Of a DNA stretch of 7,988 nt, positions 1-7,204 are shown in pieces. This stretch comes from an uncultured Alcaligenaceae bacterium (GTDB taxonomy: Bacteria; Pseudomonadota; Gammaproteobacteria; Burkholderiales; Burkholderiaceae_B), in the NCBI GenBank assembly GCA_937897265.1, contig CALCPT010000714.1:1-7988 (forward strand). Direction: 5' to 3'. A program made the position numbers and the translations under genes. Each line of letters starts with the position of its first letter. Within the stretch, counting starts at the first letter, position 1. Under the pieces are notes generated by a model, which ran no database searches, was not told the origin of the DNA, and worked only from the letters and a program-made list of their open reading frames with translations.

Positions 1-169
1 GTTCGTGCACATCAATCTGTGTAGCCGCCAGCCCGACACCGGGCGCGTCATACATGGTTTCGGCCATGTCAGCCGCCAACTTTCGGATGCGATCCGTCAC
101 CGCAGCCACAGGTTTAGCAACCTTGTGCAGACGTTTGTCAGGGAAGTGCAGGATAGGGAGCAAAGCCAT
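1..169 (-). CDS. def: Peptide deformylase, N-terminal fragment (runs off the left edge)
   Basis: This is the reverse-strand start of peptide deformylase, the metalloenzyme that removes the formyl group from the initiator methionine of new proteins in the cytoplasm. Reading leftward from the ATG at 169, 56 codons are open to the window edge. The protein begins [20 protein letters not shown], the usual N-terminus of betaproteobacterial Def. Conserved motif I is intact as GVGLAATQ at residues 44-51. The EGCLS and HEXXH metal-site motifs would lie beyond the window, so catalytic integrity cannot be judged; the family is about 170 residues long. The ATG at 169 is chosen because homologues start at MALL. 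A TTG six codons upstream is also in frame but less likely, and no strong Shine-Dalgarno sequence precedes either. The gene is divergent from the catabolic operon to its right. Identification is by recognised motif and N-terminus, not by a search. Confidence 0.93.
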   Translation of the reverse strand, partial: MALLPILHFPDKRLHKVAKPVAAVTDRIRKLAADMAETMYDAPGVGLAATQIDVHE

Positions 170-204
170 ACGCGCTGGTTCGTTCAATTTGTAACGTTGT
201 TCAC

Positions 205-234
205 ATTTTAATTTATTCGGGCACTGAATTCCAA
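205..234 (-). promoter_or_regulatory. Possible sigma-70 promoter for def
   Basis: On the minus strand TTGGAA (234-229, 4 of 6 consensus bases) is followed after 18 bp by TAAAAT (210-205, 5 of 6). Transcription would start near 198, giving a leader of about 30 nt before the def ATG at 169. The stretch is AT-rich relative to its surroundings. This is a motif match only; the spacing is one base above optimum. Confidence 0.4.
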
Positions 235-236
235 TG

Positions 237-276
237 AAACCTAAATAGGCTAAACCTAGGGCAAACCTAGGGGTTT
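237..276. repeat. Cluster of three AAACCTA repeats, candidate operator
   Basis: AAACCTA occurs three times, starting at 237, 252 and 263. The last two copies extend to AAACCTAGGG and are offset by 11 bp, about one helical turn. Each unit also has dyad character: CCTAAATAGG at 240-249, then CCTAGG at 255-260 and 266-271. The final unit can be read as AAACC-tagg-GGTTT (263-276). The cluster sits between the inferred def promoter and the TTGACA element at 282, ending 5 bp upstream of it. That is where an activator of the catabolic operon, or a regulator of both divergent genes, would bind. No regulator gene is present in the window, so the cognate protein is unknown. The repeats are seen directly; the operator role is inference. 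Confidence 0.5.
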
Positions 277-281
277 CGACC

Positions 282-310
282 TTGACAAGCGGGCCGCCTG
301 AACCGACGAT
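282..310 (+). promoter_or_regulatory. Possible promoter of the catabolic operon
   Basis: A perfect TTGACA -35 hexamer at 282-287 is followed after exactly 17 bp by GACGAT at 305-310, which matches only 3 of 6 bases of the -10 consensus. Transcription would begin near 317, giving a leader of about 30 nt before the hyuA-like ATG at 347. A strong -35 with a weak -10 and repeats just upstream would suit a regulated promoter. This is motif-based and the -10 is unconvincing alone. Confidence 0.35.
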
Positions 311-346
311 CAAACTTGGTATTTATGTTCGAAGGTTTAAGAGTGT

Positions 347-2404
347 ATGAATCGCATTGGCATTGATGTAGGCGGCACGTTCACAGACATTGTCTTGGTT
401 GACGACGCCACCGGCAAAATCTGGTCAGCCAAGGTGCCCACCACGCCTTCAGATCGAGTGGTCGGTGCCATGCACGGCTTTCATCGCATCTTAGAGCTCA
501 GCGGTAAAACCAGTGCCGAGATTGGCTTTATCGGGCACGGCACCACCATGGCGACCAATATGATTGTCGAGGGTAAGGGAGCCAAAACTGCCCTCATCAC
601 CACCGCCGGTTTTCGCGACATCCTTGAGCTTCGCAGGGTCTCGCGCCACGACCGTGCTGATTTGTATGATTTGCAATTTGAAAATCCTAAGCCTCTTGTC
701 GAACGACGCTGGCGCCTCGAGGTACCCGAGCGTCTGCGCCCCGACGGCTCAATCGAGACACCGCTTGACCTACAGGCTCTGACAAGTTTGGCTGAAAAAA
801 TTAAAGCCTCGGATATCGAGGCGGTAGCGATTTGCTTTTTGCACGCCTACGTCAATCCCACACATGAAAAGCAAGCGTTTGATCTGCTTAAGCAATTATT
901 GCCGCAGCATTTCCTTACCGCATCGCATCAGGTCAACCCTGAAATGCAAGAATACGAGCGCACAAGCTCGAGCGTGATGAATGCCCTGTTAGGCCCTGTC
1001 TGCGGACGCTACATTCATCACTTCGATAGCCAGCTTCAGGCCGCAGGCTTTCGCGGTGAGCTATTGTTTATGCAGTCAAACGGGGGCTTAGCCTCAAAGG
1101 CTGTGGTTGCCGCTAAGCCGATCGTACTGCTTGAGTCGGGCCCCGCGGGTGGCGTCAGTGCCGCAGTGCGCGCTAGCGAACAGGCGCACTTGCCCGGGGT
1201 ATTGCTAGGCGACATGGGGGGCACCACCTTTGATGTCTCATTGATTCGAGAGTCGCGCCCCGAACTGCGCAACAGCAGCCTGTTACACACTCATGCTGTG
1301 CGTGCACCCACTATCGACATCGACTCAATTGGCGCGGGCGGCGGTTCGATCGCCTGGATTGACAGTGGTGGCGGTGTCCATATTGGGCCACAAAGCGCGG
1401 GGGCTGACCCGGGCCCAGCCTGTTATGGCCGAGGCGGCAAGCGCCCGACAGTCACAGACTGCAATGTATTGCTGGGTTATGTCGACCCGAATTCATTTTT
1501 AGGGGGCGAATTCAAACTCGACGCGCAAGCAGCTGCAGACGCAGTCGAAGAGCATCTGGCCAAACCGCTGGGGATCTCGGCACTTGAAGCCGCATGGACC
1601 GTGCGGGTAGTTGCCAACGCCTTAATGGCGCAGGCTATGCGCTTGATGACCGTTGAGCGCGGCTTTGATCCGCGAGAATTATCTTACATGTGCTACGGCG
1701 GCGCGGGCCCTGTGCACGCGATTGACCTGGCCGAAGAACTCGAGATCAAAGAAGTGATCGTGCCTCCATTGCCTGGCCTGTTCAGTGCCTTTGGCATGAT
1801 CGTGGCTGATCGGCAGTTTGATGGGCAAACTGCAGTTGAAACCGAGCTCGAGGCCCTTGCCGCGCGGGATATCGTGACCCTCTGCGCCGAGCTTAGACAG
1901 CAGGCGCTCGATACGTTCGGCGCGCAACAAAACTCGCATTCGGTGCAAACCCACTTTCGAGCCGATTGTCGCTACACCGGCCAGCCGGCCTCTATCTCGG
2001 TCGACATCCCGGCCAATATGCTTGGCGAATCTGAACAACACACACTACTTGCGACCATCCGTGCCGGCTTTGAAACGAACCATAAACGAATGTGGAACTT
2101 CACTAAGCCTAATCAACCGATCGTCTTGGTGAACTTGCGAGTACAAGCTAGCGTGCGCACAGGTTGGCGAGGCGTTGTCGAGCAGTCAACAACGAACAGC
2201 ACCACACACGTGTCGCAGCGTTCGCGAAACGTCTATGTTGACGGTCGCATGCAGGCGCTGCCCACTTACCAACGCGCAAACCTTGCCCCACTTACCGTCA
2301 TTGAAGGCCCAGCCATTATCGAAGAACAGAGCAGCTGCCTGATTTTCAAAGCGAGCCAAACTGCACGGATCGATGCCGTGGGCAATTTGCGTATTTCACT
2401 GTAG
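347..2404 (+). CDS. hyuA: Hydantoinase/oxoprolinase family protein, subunit A (HyuA-like)
   Basis: This 685-residue protein is the ATP-using subunit of the hydantoinase/5-oxoprolinase/acetone carboxylase superfamily. Known members phosphorylate a carbonyl or amide oxygen so that a partner subunit can open a ring (hydantoin, 5-oxoproline, lactams) or carboxylate a ketone. The N-terminal domain (about 3-185) opens with the actin-like phosphate loop GIDVGGTFTD (5-14) and carries GHGTTMATN (63-71). The central domain (about 200-490) holds ESGPAGG (263-269), the second nucleotide loop GDMGGTTFD (288-296), GAGGGS (329-334), AGADPGPACYGRGG (351-364) and YGGAGPVHA (450-458). A C-terminal domain (about 505-685) ends with the common EGPAIIEE element (653-660). 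Length and motif order are normal and nothing looks broken. The start fits because homologues begin just before GIDVGGT. The ribosome-binding site is mediocre: GAAGG at 331 is 11 nt away and AAGAG at 339 only 3 nt away. It lies 7 bp before its partner subunit. The family is certain; the substrate is unknown. Confidence 0.93.
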   Translation: MNRIGIDVGGTFTDIVLVDDATGKIWSAKVPTTPSDRVVGAMHGFHRILELSGKTSAEIGFIGHGTTMATNMIVEGKGAKTALITTAGFRDILELRRVSRHDRADLYDLQFENPKPLVERRWRLEVPERLRPDGSIETPLDLQALTSLAEKIKASDIEAVAICFLHAYVNPTHEKQAFDLLKQLLPQHFLTASHQVNPEMQEYERTSSSVMNALLGPVCGRYIHHFDSQLQAAGFRGELLFMQSNGGLASKAVVAAKPIVLLESGPAGGVSAAVRASEQAHLPGVLLGDMGGTTFDVSLIRESRPELRNSSLLHTHAVRAPTIDIDSIGAGGGSIAWIDSGGGVHIGPQSAGADPGPACYGRGGKRPTVTDCNVLLGYVDPNSFLGGEFKLDAQAAADAVEEHLAKPLGISALEAAWTVRVVANALMAQAMRLMTVERGFDPRELSYMCYGGAGPVHAIDLAEELEIKEVIVPPLPGLFSAFGMIVADRQFDGQTAVETELEALAARDIVTLCAELRQQALDTFGAQQNSHSVQTHFRADCRYTGQPASISVDIPANMLGESEQHTLLATIRAGFETNHKRMWNFTKPNQPIVLVNLRVQASVRTGWRGVVEQSTTNSTTHVSQRSRNVYVDGRMQALPTYQRANLAPLTVIEGPAIIEEQSSCLIFKASQTARIDAVGNLRISL

Positions 2405-2411
2405 GGTCAAC

Positions 2412-4118
2412 ATGCAAACGATTGTTTATGAAATTCTGCGTAATTCACTTTATGCGATCGCGCGTGAAATGAAGATCGCCATGATGCGCACTGCAGCCAG
2501 CCCGATTATGCATTTAGGGGCCGATGCCTCTGCCGCGGTCTTTGATGCACAAATGCAACTGGTCGCACAAGGCAATGACATCCCAACAATGTTGGGCTCA
2601 GCCGTCATCTCAACCAAAGTCTCGGTTGAAGCGATCGGGCGCGAGAACCTGCGCCCAGGCGATGTCATTATCAGTAACGATGCCTACCTAGGTGGGGGTA
2701 ATCATCAACCTGATATTCAGATCACGCGCCCCGTGTTTGTTGATAATGAAATCGTTGCCTTTGTCATGACACGTGGCCACTGGAACGACATCGGTGGTCA
2801 AGCACCTGGGAGTTACGCACTCAACACATGGGACATCTATGGCGAAGGCATCCGCATCCCACCTGTGCTGCTGTTTCGTAACGATGAGATCGTACGCGAC
2901 GTACAAAACATGATTGTCAGTAACACACGCGATCCAGAAGGTCGTCTGCTCGATATTCAAGCGCAATACGCAGGCACCTTTGTTGGGGATCAGCGAATTC
3001 AATCTCTAGTCAAGAAGTATGGCGCCGACGCCTTGCGCGATGCCATGAAACGCTCGCTCGATCATTCTGAAACGTTGATGCGCGAAGCGATTCGAGGTAT
3101 CCCTGACGGCGTGTATGAGGCCGAAGATTTTGTCGAGGGCGTGCAATCGCCCGGTTGGTCTGGCGCCAATATCCCAATCAAAGTCAAAGTCACTGTTGCG
3201 GGCGATCAGATCCACTTTGATTACACAGGCACGGGCAAGCAAGCGCGCGGCGGCATCAATTGCCCTTTGGCTGTGACCTGCAACAGTACCTGGTTTACGG
3301 TCAAGGCCCTCACAGATGTGGCGATACCCATCAATCAAGGTTGCTATCGCCCCGTGACGATCGAAGCACCCCTGGGCAGTATCGTAAACTGCACCTTTCC
3401 GGCCTCGGTCGTGAGCGGCAACACTGAGACTTCACCACGCGTGATCGACCTTTGCTTAAAGGCCCTATCGCAAGCTGTACCCGAACGCGTGATTGGTCAA
3501 AGCAACTGTGCAGCCTGTTCGGGCGTCTTCGGCGGGCGCGACCCCAACGAAGCGCGAGTGCGCCGCACTGGCAAAGAATTCATCAGTTTGGTCGAACCGC
3601 ATGGCGGCGGCATGGGAGCCCGTGCCACACGCGATGGCATTAATGGTATTCGTGTCTATGTCGGTAACGCAGGGGCCTTACCTGTTGAGTTCATCGAGCA
3701 AACCATGCCCATCACTGTCGAAGCCTGGGCGCTGGTACCCGATAGCGGCGGCGCTGGTCGGTGGCGCGGGGGCTTAACCTCACGGCGCACTTACCGCGTC
3801 GGCTTCGAAGAGGCCACCGTGACAGCGGCAGGCGAACGCGGCCAAGCTGCCCCAGAAGGCTATTTTGGCGGCTTAGCGGGCGGCCTCTTTGAATGCCGAA
3901 TCATCAGCCCCGATGGTACCGAACGCACCATGCCCAGCAAAGGTGCCACTGAGATCGTACACCTAGGCGATCGCGTGCTCTTGCAACCCGCCGGCAGCGG
4001 TGGCTACGGCGACCCGAAAGAGCGCGCTGTTGCCTCAATAGAGGCCGATCTGCTAGACGGCTACATCACGCTTGAAGCAGCACGCTCGCTGTACGGTTAT
4101 CAAGGAAACATCGCATGA
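2412..4118 (+). CDS. hyuB: Hydantoinase/oxoprolinase family protein, subunit B (HyuB-like)
   Basis: This is the 568-residue partner of the upstream HyuA-like protein, belonging to the HyuB family (acetone carboxylase alpha is a relative). It is expected to carry the metal-dependent hydrolysis or carboxylation site of the complex in the cytoplasm. Visible family elements are NDAYLGGGNHQPD (89-101), RGHWNDIGG (121-129), NTRDPEGRLLDIQAQ (171-185), SGNTETSPRV (335-344), EPHGGGMGAR (395-404) and the C-terminal GSGGYGDP (528-535). H98, D101 and H123 form an H-x2-D-x21-H pattern that plausibly binds metal, by analogy with what I recall of acetone carboxylase. The ATG at 2412 is chosen because AGGG lies 5 nt upstream and the family starts near there. 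An in-frame ATG at 2373 would overlap hyuA by 32 bp and add 13 untypical residues. The stop overlaps the next start as ATGA. No acetone-carboxylase gamma subunit is adjacent. Family sure; reaction type open. Confidence 0.92.
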   Translation: MQTIVYEILRNSLYAIAREMKIAMMRTAASPIMHLGADASAAVFDAQMQLVAQGNDIPTMLGSAVISTKVSVEAIGRENLRPGDVIISNDAYLGGGNHQPDIQITRPVFVDNEIVAFVMTRGHWNDIGGQAPGSYALNTWDIYGEGIRIPPVLLFRNDEIVRDVQNMIVSNTRDPEGRLLDIQAQYAGTFVGDQRIQSLVKKYGADALRDAMKRSLDHSETLMREAIRGIPDGVYEAEDFVEGVQSPGWSGANIPIKVKVTVAGDQIHFDYTGTGKQARGGINCPLAVTCNSTWFTVKALTDVAIPINQGCYRPVTIEAPLGSIVNCTFPASVVSGNTETSPRVIDLCLKALSQAVPERVIGQSNCAACSGVFGGRDPNEARVRRTGKEFISLVEPHGGGMGARATRDGINGIRVYVGNAGALPVEFIEQTMPITVEAWALVPDSGGAGRWRGGLTSRRTYRVGFEEATVTAAGERGQAAPEGYFGGLAGGLFECRIISPDGTERTMPSKGATEIVHLGDRVLLQPAGSGGYGDPKERAVASIEADLLDGYITLEAARSLYGYQGNIA

Positions 4119-5281
4119 GTCAGCCACTACCGTTGACCGATGTCTGCGTCATTGAAATCGGCCACAGCATTGCAGCCCCGTACGCCGGCCAGATTTTTTC
4201 GCAGTTAGGCGCGCGCGTCGTTAAGATCGAAAGCTCTACCAAAGGCGACTACGCCCGCGGCTGGGGGCCACCCTTTATCGAGGGCGCTGCTGCGCTGTTT
4301 CATGCCATGAATAACGGCAAGCAGAGTATTCGCGCCGACTTCAGTGACAAAGACTGCCTCGCTCAGGTGCGCGCCTTTATCCTTGAGCACGCCGATGTGG
4401 TGATTCAAAATCTAAAGCCCGGCAACCTTGAGAGCTACGGACTCGGCGCCCAAGCGCTGACCGCTGAACAGCCCTCGCTCATTTATTGCAATCTTGGCGC
4501 GTTCGGTGCCAACGGCCCGTTAAGCGACAAGCCGGGCTACGACCCCTTAGCACAAGCCTACAGCGGGATGATGAGTATTTTGGGGCACGAGGGCGACGCG
4601 ATGAGTCGAGTGCCCTTATCGCTGAACGATATGGGTACAGGGATGTGGACCGTGATTGGAGTGCTGTCGGCGCTACGCACGCGCGATGCCGACCCGCTGC
4701 GACGCGGTCAAATTGTGGATGTCTCGCTCTACGAGACCGCCTTGGCGTGGATGATGGTGCCGCTGTCTGATGTACTTGCGGGTGCGGCCCTACCCAAGCG
4801 TAGCGGATCAAGCAGCCCGAACATCGTGCCGTATCAAGTGTTTGACTGCGCAGATCGGGCGATCTTGGTCGCAGCAGGAAACGACACGCTTTACGCACGG
4901 CTTTGTCACGCGCTGGAGTTACCCGCACTGGCCCAAGACCCTCGCTTTATCGCCAACGGTGGTCGCGTCGAAAACCGTGTTGCATTGATCGAATTGTTAC
5001 AAGCGCGCTTTCAAGAGTTGCCTGCTCAGACCTGGCTTGCCAAACTAGAAGCAGTGTCGATTCCATGTGGCCCAATTCAAACCGTTGATCGCGTCATCGC
5101 AGACGCACAAACACAAGCGCTTGATATTTTGCGCACAACCCCGGATGGCAAAGCCACCACCGTTGCCTTGCCACTGTCTTTTAACGGCCAACGTCCGCCT
5201 TTGGCGGGCAACACGCCTTCACTGGGTGAACACGATTATTTGCTGCACCCCGTCAATCAGCAAACCAACTCGGAGACATGA
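4115..5281 (+). CDS. Class III (CaiB/BaiF family) CoA-transferase
   Basis: This 388-residue protein is a family III acyl-CoA:carboxylate CoA-transferase, which moves CoA from a donor thioester to a free acid through an aspartyl-CoA anhydride. Family features are the start PLTDVCVIEIGHSIAAPYAG, VVKIE (35-39), the N-terminal GDYARGWGPPF (44-54), NNGKQSIRADF (66-76), NLKPG (99-103), GYDPLAQAYSG (141-151) and PLSLNDMGTG (167-176). D172 occupies the place of the catalytic aspartate (Asp169 of formyl-CoA transferase). Length matches the family. AAGGAA at 4102-4107 lies 7 nt before the ATG, which overlaps the hyuB stop as ATGA, so translation is probably coupled. Its position directly after HyuA/HyuB suggests it activates the acid those subunits make, and the crotonase behind it would take the thioester. 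CoA donor and acceptor cannot be read from sequence; family members also include racemases such as AMACR, a less likely alternative here. Confidence 0.92.
   Translation: MSQPLPLTDVCVIEIGHSIAAPYAGQIFSQLGARVVKIESSTKGDYARGWGPPFIEGAAALFHAMNNGKQSIRADFSDKDCLAQVRAFILEHADVVIQNLKPGNLESYGLGAQALTAEQPSLIYCNLGAFGANGPLSDKPGYDPLAQAYSGMMSILGHEGDAMSRVPLSLNDMGTGMWTVIGVLSALRTRDADPLRRGQIVDVSLYETALAWMMVPLSDVLAGAALPKRSGSSSPNIVPYQVFDCADRAILVAAGNDTLYARLCHALELPALAQDPRFIANGGRVENRVALIELLQARFQELPAQTWLAKLEAVSIPCGPIQTVDRVIADAQTQALDILRTTPDGKATTVALPLSFNGQRPPLAGNTPSLGEHDYLLHPVNQQTNSET
5272..5275 (+). promoter_or_regulatory. Ribosome-binding site that decides the crotonase start
   Basis: GGAG lies 5 nt before the ATG at 5281 but only 2 nt before the alternative ATG at 5278. 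The downstream ATG is therefore preferred, and it overlaps the preceding TGA stop by one base (TGATG). Confidence 0.55.
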
Positions 5282-6096
5282 TGTCTGTTGCTACGATTAA
5301 TCTTGCCACACCTTATCAAACTCTAGCCCTGTCTTCGCCATTTGAAGGCTTGCTAGTTGTTCAACTGAACCGCCCTAAAGTCGCAAACGCCCTCAACACC
5401 ACCATGGGCGAAGAGTTGATACAAGTATTCGGCACGCTCGAAGCCTCTCCTGAGCAGTTTCGCTGCGTCGTGTTAACTGGCGCTGGTGAAACTATTTTCT
5501 GTGGCGGCGCTGATCTCAAAGAACGCGATGGCATGACCGATGCGCAGTTCAACACTCAACATTATTTGTTTGAGCGCATGGCGCGCGCGATTTATGACTG
5601 CCCGGTCCCGACGATTGCTTGCGTCAACGGCGCGGCCATCGCAGGCGGGCTTGAACTGGCGTTGTCGTGTGACTTTATCGTAGCCTCAGACAATGCTCGC
5701 TTTGGCTTTGCTGAAGTCAAGCGCGGCATCATGCCGGGTGGCGGTGGCACACAACAGCTGCCGCGGGCCATTGGCGTTCGACGCGCTAAAGAGGTCATCT
5801 TCACCGGCGACCCGTTTGATGCACAAGAGGCGTTGAATTTTGGTCTGCTGAATCATGTGTATCCCAAAGCAGCGCTATACGACGAGACTATGAAGCTCGT
5901 GCAACGGATTCTTGCCAATGCACCGATCGCTGTACGCCAAGCAAAAAAATCAATCACCTTTGGCTTGCAGATGGATATGCGTACCGGCATGTTCTTTGAA
6001 GTAGAAGCCTACAGTCGCTTAGTGGCAACCGATGATCGCATGGAGGGCATTCGTGCCTTCAACGAAAAACGTCCGCCAAAATTTACCGGTAAATAA
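5281..6096 (+). CDS. Enoyl-CoA hydratase/isomerase (crotonase) family protein
   Basis: This 271-residue crotonase-fold enzyme most likely adds water to an enoyl-CoA. The oxyanion-hole segment is FCGGADLKE (73-81, A77), and VNGAAIAGGLELALSCD (115-131) supplies G122. Both acidic residues of classical hydratases are present: E125 in GGLEL and E145 in FGFAEVKRG. Their 20-residue spacing matches Glu144/Glu164 of rat mitochondrial hydratase. PGGGGTQQL (152-160) and the C-terminal acyl-pocket region (MFFEVEAYSRL) are also typical. With both glutamates kept, hydratase chemistry is favoured over isomerase or dehalogenase activity, though crotonases also perform retro-Claisen cleavage. A 4-nt-longer reading from the adjacent ATG at 5278 adds one methionine. 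The gene is translationally coupled to the CoA-transferase and presumably acts on its product. No dehydrogenase or thiolase follows, so this is not a full beta-oxidation set. Confidence 0.93.
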   Translation: MSVATINLATPYQTLALSSPFEGLLVVQLNRPKVANALNTTMGEELIQVFGTLEASPEQFRCVVLTGAGETIFCGGADLKERDGMTDAQFNTQHYLFERMARAIYDCPVPTIACVNGAAIAGGLELALSCDFIVASDNARFGFAEVKRGIMPGGGGTQQLPRAIGVRRAKEVIFTGDPFDAQEALNFGLLNHVYPKAALYDETMKLVQRILANAPIAVRQAKKSITFGLQMDMRTGMFFEVEAYSRLVATDDRMEGIRAFNEKRPPKFTGK

Positions 6097-6159
6097 TGAC
6101 AACCCAATAAAACTTACCCCGACCCGAGCAAACCGCTCAAACAACAGCAAGGAGACAAC

Positions 6160-7182
6160 ATGAAACTCACCCAACGTGCAAAAGACACTCAGGTAGCGCT
6201 TGTAAACAAAAAATTGCGTGGTTTGCTAAAAGGCTTCGCACTGGCGGCAACCCTTGGTGCGACACCGTTTATCGCAGCCGCGCAAGCACCAGCAGCTTGG
6301 GCGCCCAACAAGCCCATCAAACTGATCGTGCCTTACCCACCCGGTGGCGGCTCAGATACGATCGCTCGCATCGTCGTCAACGCTCTAGGCAACAAGCTTG
6401 GACAAACTGTTGTCGTTGAAAATCGCGCAGGCGCCAACGGTGCGGTCGCGCACGAGGCCGTGTTTAACGCTGCACCTGACGGCTATACCTTACTGCTCTC
6501 AAGCGCAGATACCTATTCGATGTACCCCGCGCTCTATCCCAATCCAAAATTTATTTCGGCAGAGTTTGTGCCGATCGCACCGTCGGCGGTCGTCAACTTT
6601 GTGCTGATGGGCCGCCCCGGCCTAGAAGCTAAAAACGTACCCGAGCTCATTGAGTTAGCAAAAAAGGGCAAGCTGAGTTATTCGAGTTGGGGCAATGGTA
6701 GCGCCGGTCATATTGCCATGGCACAGTTTCTTCAGGTGACAAAAACCGAGATGCTGCACGTGCCCTACCAAGGTGCAGCGCCCGCAGCTCAAGCAGCAAT
6801 GGGTGGTCAGGTTGATCTGGCACTGGTGCCAGCACCGTTAGCGGCGGGCTTTAAAACCAAGCTAACACCCTATGGCGTCGCCTCTGCGAAGCGGGTTGAA
6901 CTGATTAACGAAATTCCAACGTTAACCGAGCAAGGCACACCTGTCGTCGCACCGTCATGGGTCGGCGTGGTCGCTCCACCAAAAACACCTGACAATATCA
7001 TTGCCACTCTTGCCAAAGCGTTTATTGAGACCTCGGCAGACCCTGAGGTTGGCAAGAAACTCAACGCCGCCGGCTTAGTACCTTTGTATGGCTCAACAAA
7101 AGAGTTTGCTGACTACATCGCCAAAGACTATGCATTTTGGGGCAAGGCGATTCGTGATGCCGGTATCAAAGTCGAGAACTGA
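6160..7182 (+). CDS. Bug/TctC-family tripartite tricarboxylate transporter substrate-binding protein
   Basis: This 340-residue protein is a periplasmic receptor of the Bug (TctC) family, which captures small acids or other polar compounds for uptake or sensing. The N-terminus has a long charged n-region (1-20), a hydrophobic core (about 21-40) and a likely signal peptidase site near AAA|Q (41/42) or after AQA (43). The mature part begins with the family signature KPIKLIVPYPPGGGSDTIARIV (51-72), followed by VVVENRAGANGAVA, the AAPDGYTLLL stretch, VPYQGAAPAAQA and a C-terminal segment with NAAGLVPLYGS. AAGGAG at 6149-6154 is 5 nt before the ATG and is the strongest ribosome-binding site in the window. 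A 63-bp gap separates it from the crotonase; no clear promoter or terminator is seen there, so co-transcription with extra translation is likely. TctA and TctB membrane subunits are absent nearby, as is usual for orphan Bug receptors. The ligand is unknown; context suggests the pathway substrate. Confidence 0.94.
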   Translation: MKLTQRAKDTQVALVNKKLRGLLKGFALAATLGATPFIAAAQAPAAWAPNKPIKLIVPYPPGGGSDTIARIVVNALGNKLGQTVVVENRAGANGAVAHEAVFNAAPDGYTLLLSSADTYSMYPALYPNPKFISAEFVPIAPSAVVNFVLMGRPGLEAKNVPELIELAKKGKLSYSSWGNGSAGHIAMAQFLQVTKTEMLHVPYQGAAPAAQAAMGGQVDLALVPAPLAAGFKTKLTPYGVASAKRVELINEIPTLTEQGTPVVAPSWVGVVAPPKTPDNIIATLAKAFIETSADPEVGKKLNAAGLVPLYGSTKEFADYIAKDYAFWGKAIRDAGIKVEN

Positions 7183-7198
7183 AGCCTGATGCGAGGCT
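7183..7198 (+). other. Short hairpin just after the receptor stop codon
   Basis: AGCCT (7183-7187) and AGGCT (7194-7198) can form a 5-bp stem with a 6-nt loop directly after the TGA. It is short and could be chance. It may act with the larger hairpin just downstream to protect the 3' end of the operon transcript. Confidence 0.3.
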
Positions 7199-7204
7199 GA
7201 AGTG

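Noticed and set aside
5..211. Plus-strand reading frame of 68 codons at the left edge
   Set aside because: It lies over the peptide deformylase start on the other strand, which carries the clear GVGLAATQ motif; the plus-strand translation has no recognisable features.
237..276. Reading the AAACCTA cluster as a CRISPR remnant or replication iterons
   Set aside because: The units are only 7-10 bp with 4-8 bp between them, there are no cas or replication genes nearby, and the promoter-proximal position better suits a regulatory site.
1679..2041. Minus-strand frame of 120 codons inside hyuA
   Set aside because: It is antisense to conserved HyuA motifs (YGGAGPVHA, PGLFSAFGM), so it is a shadow of that coding sequence.
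2373..2411. Upstream ATG at 2373 as the start of the HyuB-like protein
   Set aside because: It would overlap hyuA by 32 bp and add 13 residues not typical of the family, whereas ATG 2412 has AGGG 5 nt upstream.
347..4118. Calling the HyuA/HyuB pair acetone or acetophenone carboxylase
   Set aside because: The superfamily fits, but no gamma or other extra subunit, thiolase or CoA ligase is adjacent, and substrate class cannot be assigned from motifs alone.
4479..4928. Minus-strand frame of 149 codons inside the CoA-transferase gene
   Set aside because: Its arginine- and serine-rich, low-information translation is typical of an antisense shadow, and it covers the catalytic region of the CoA-transferase.
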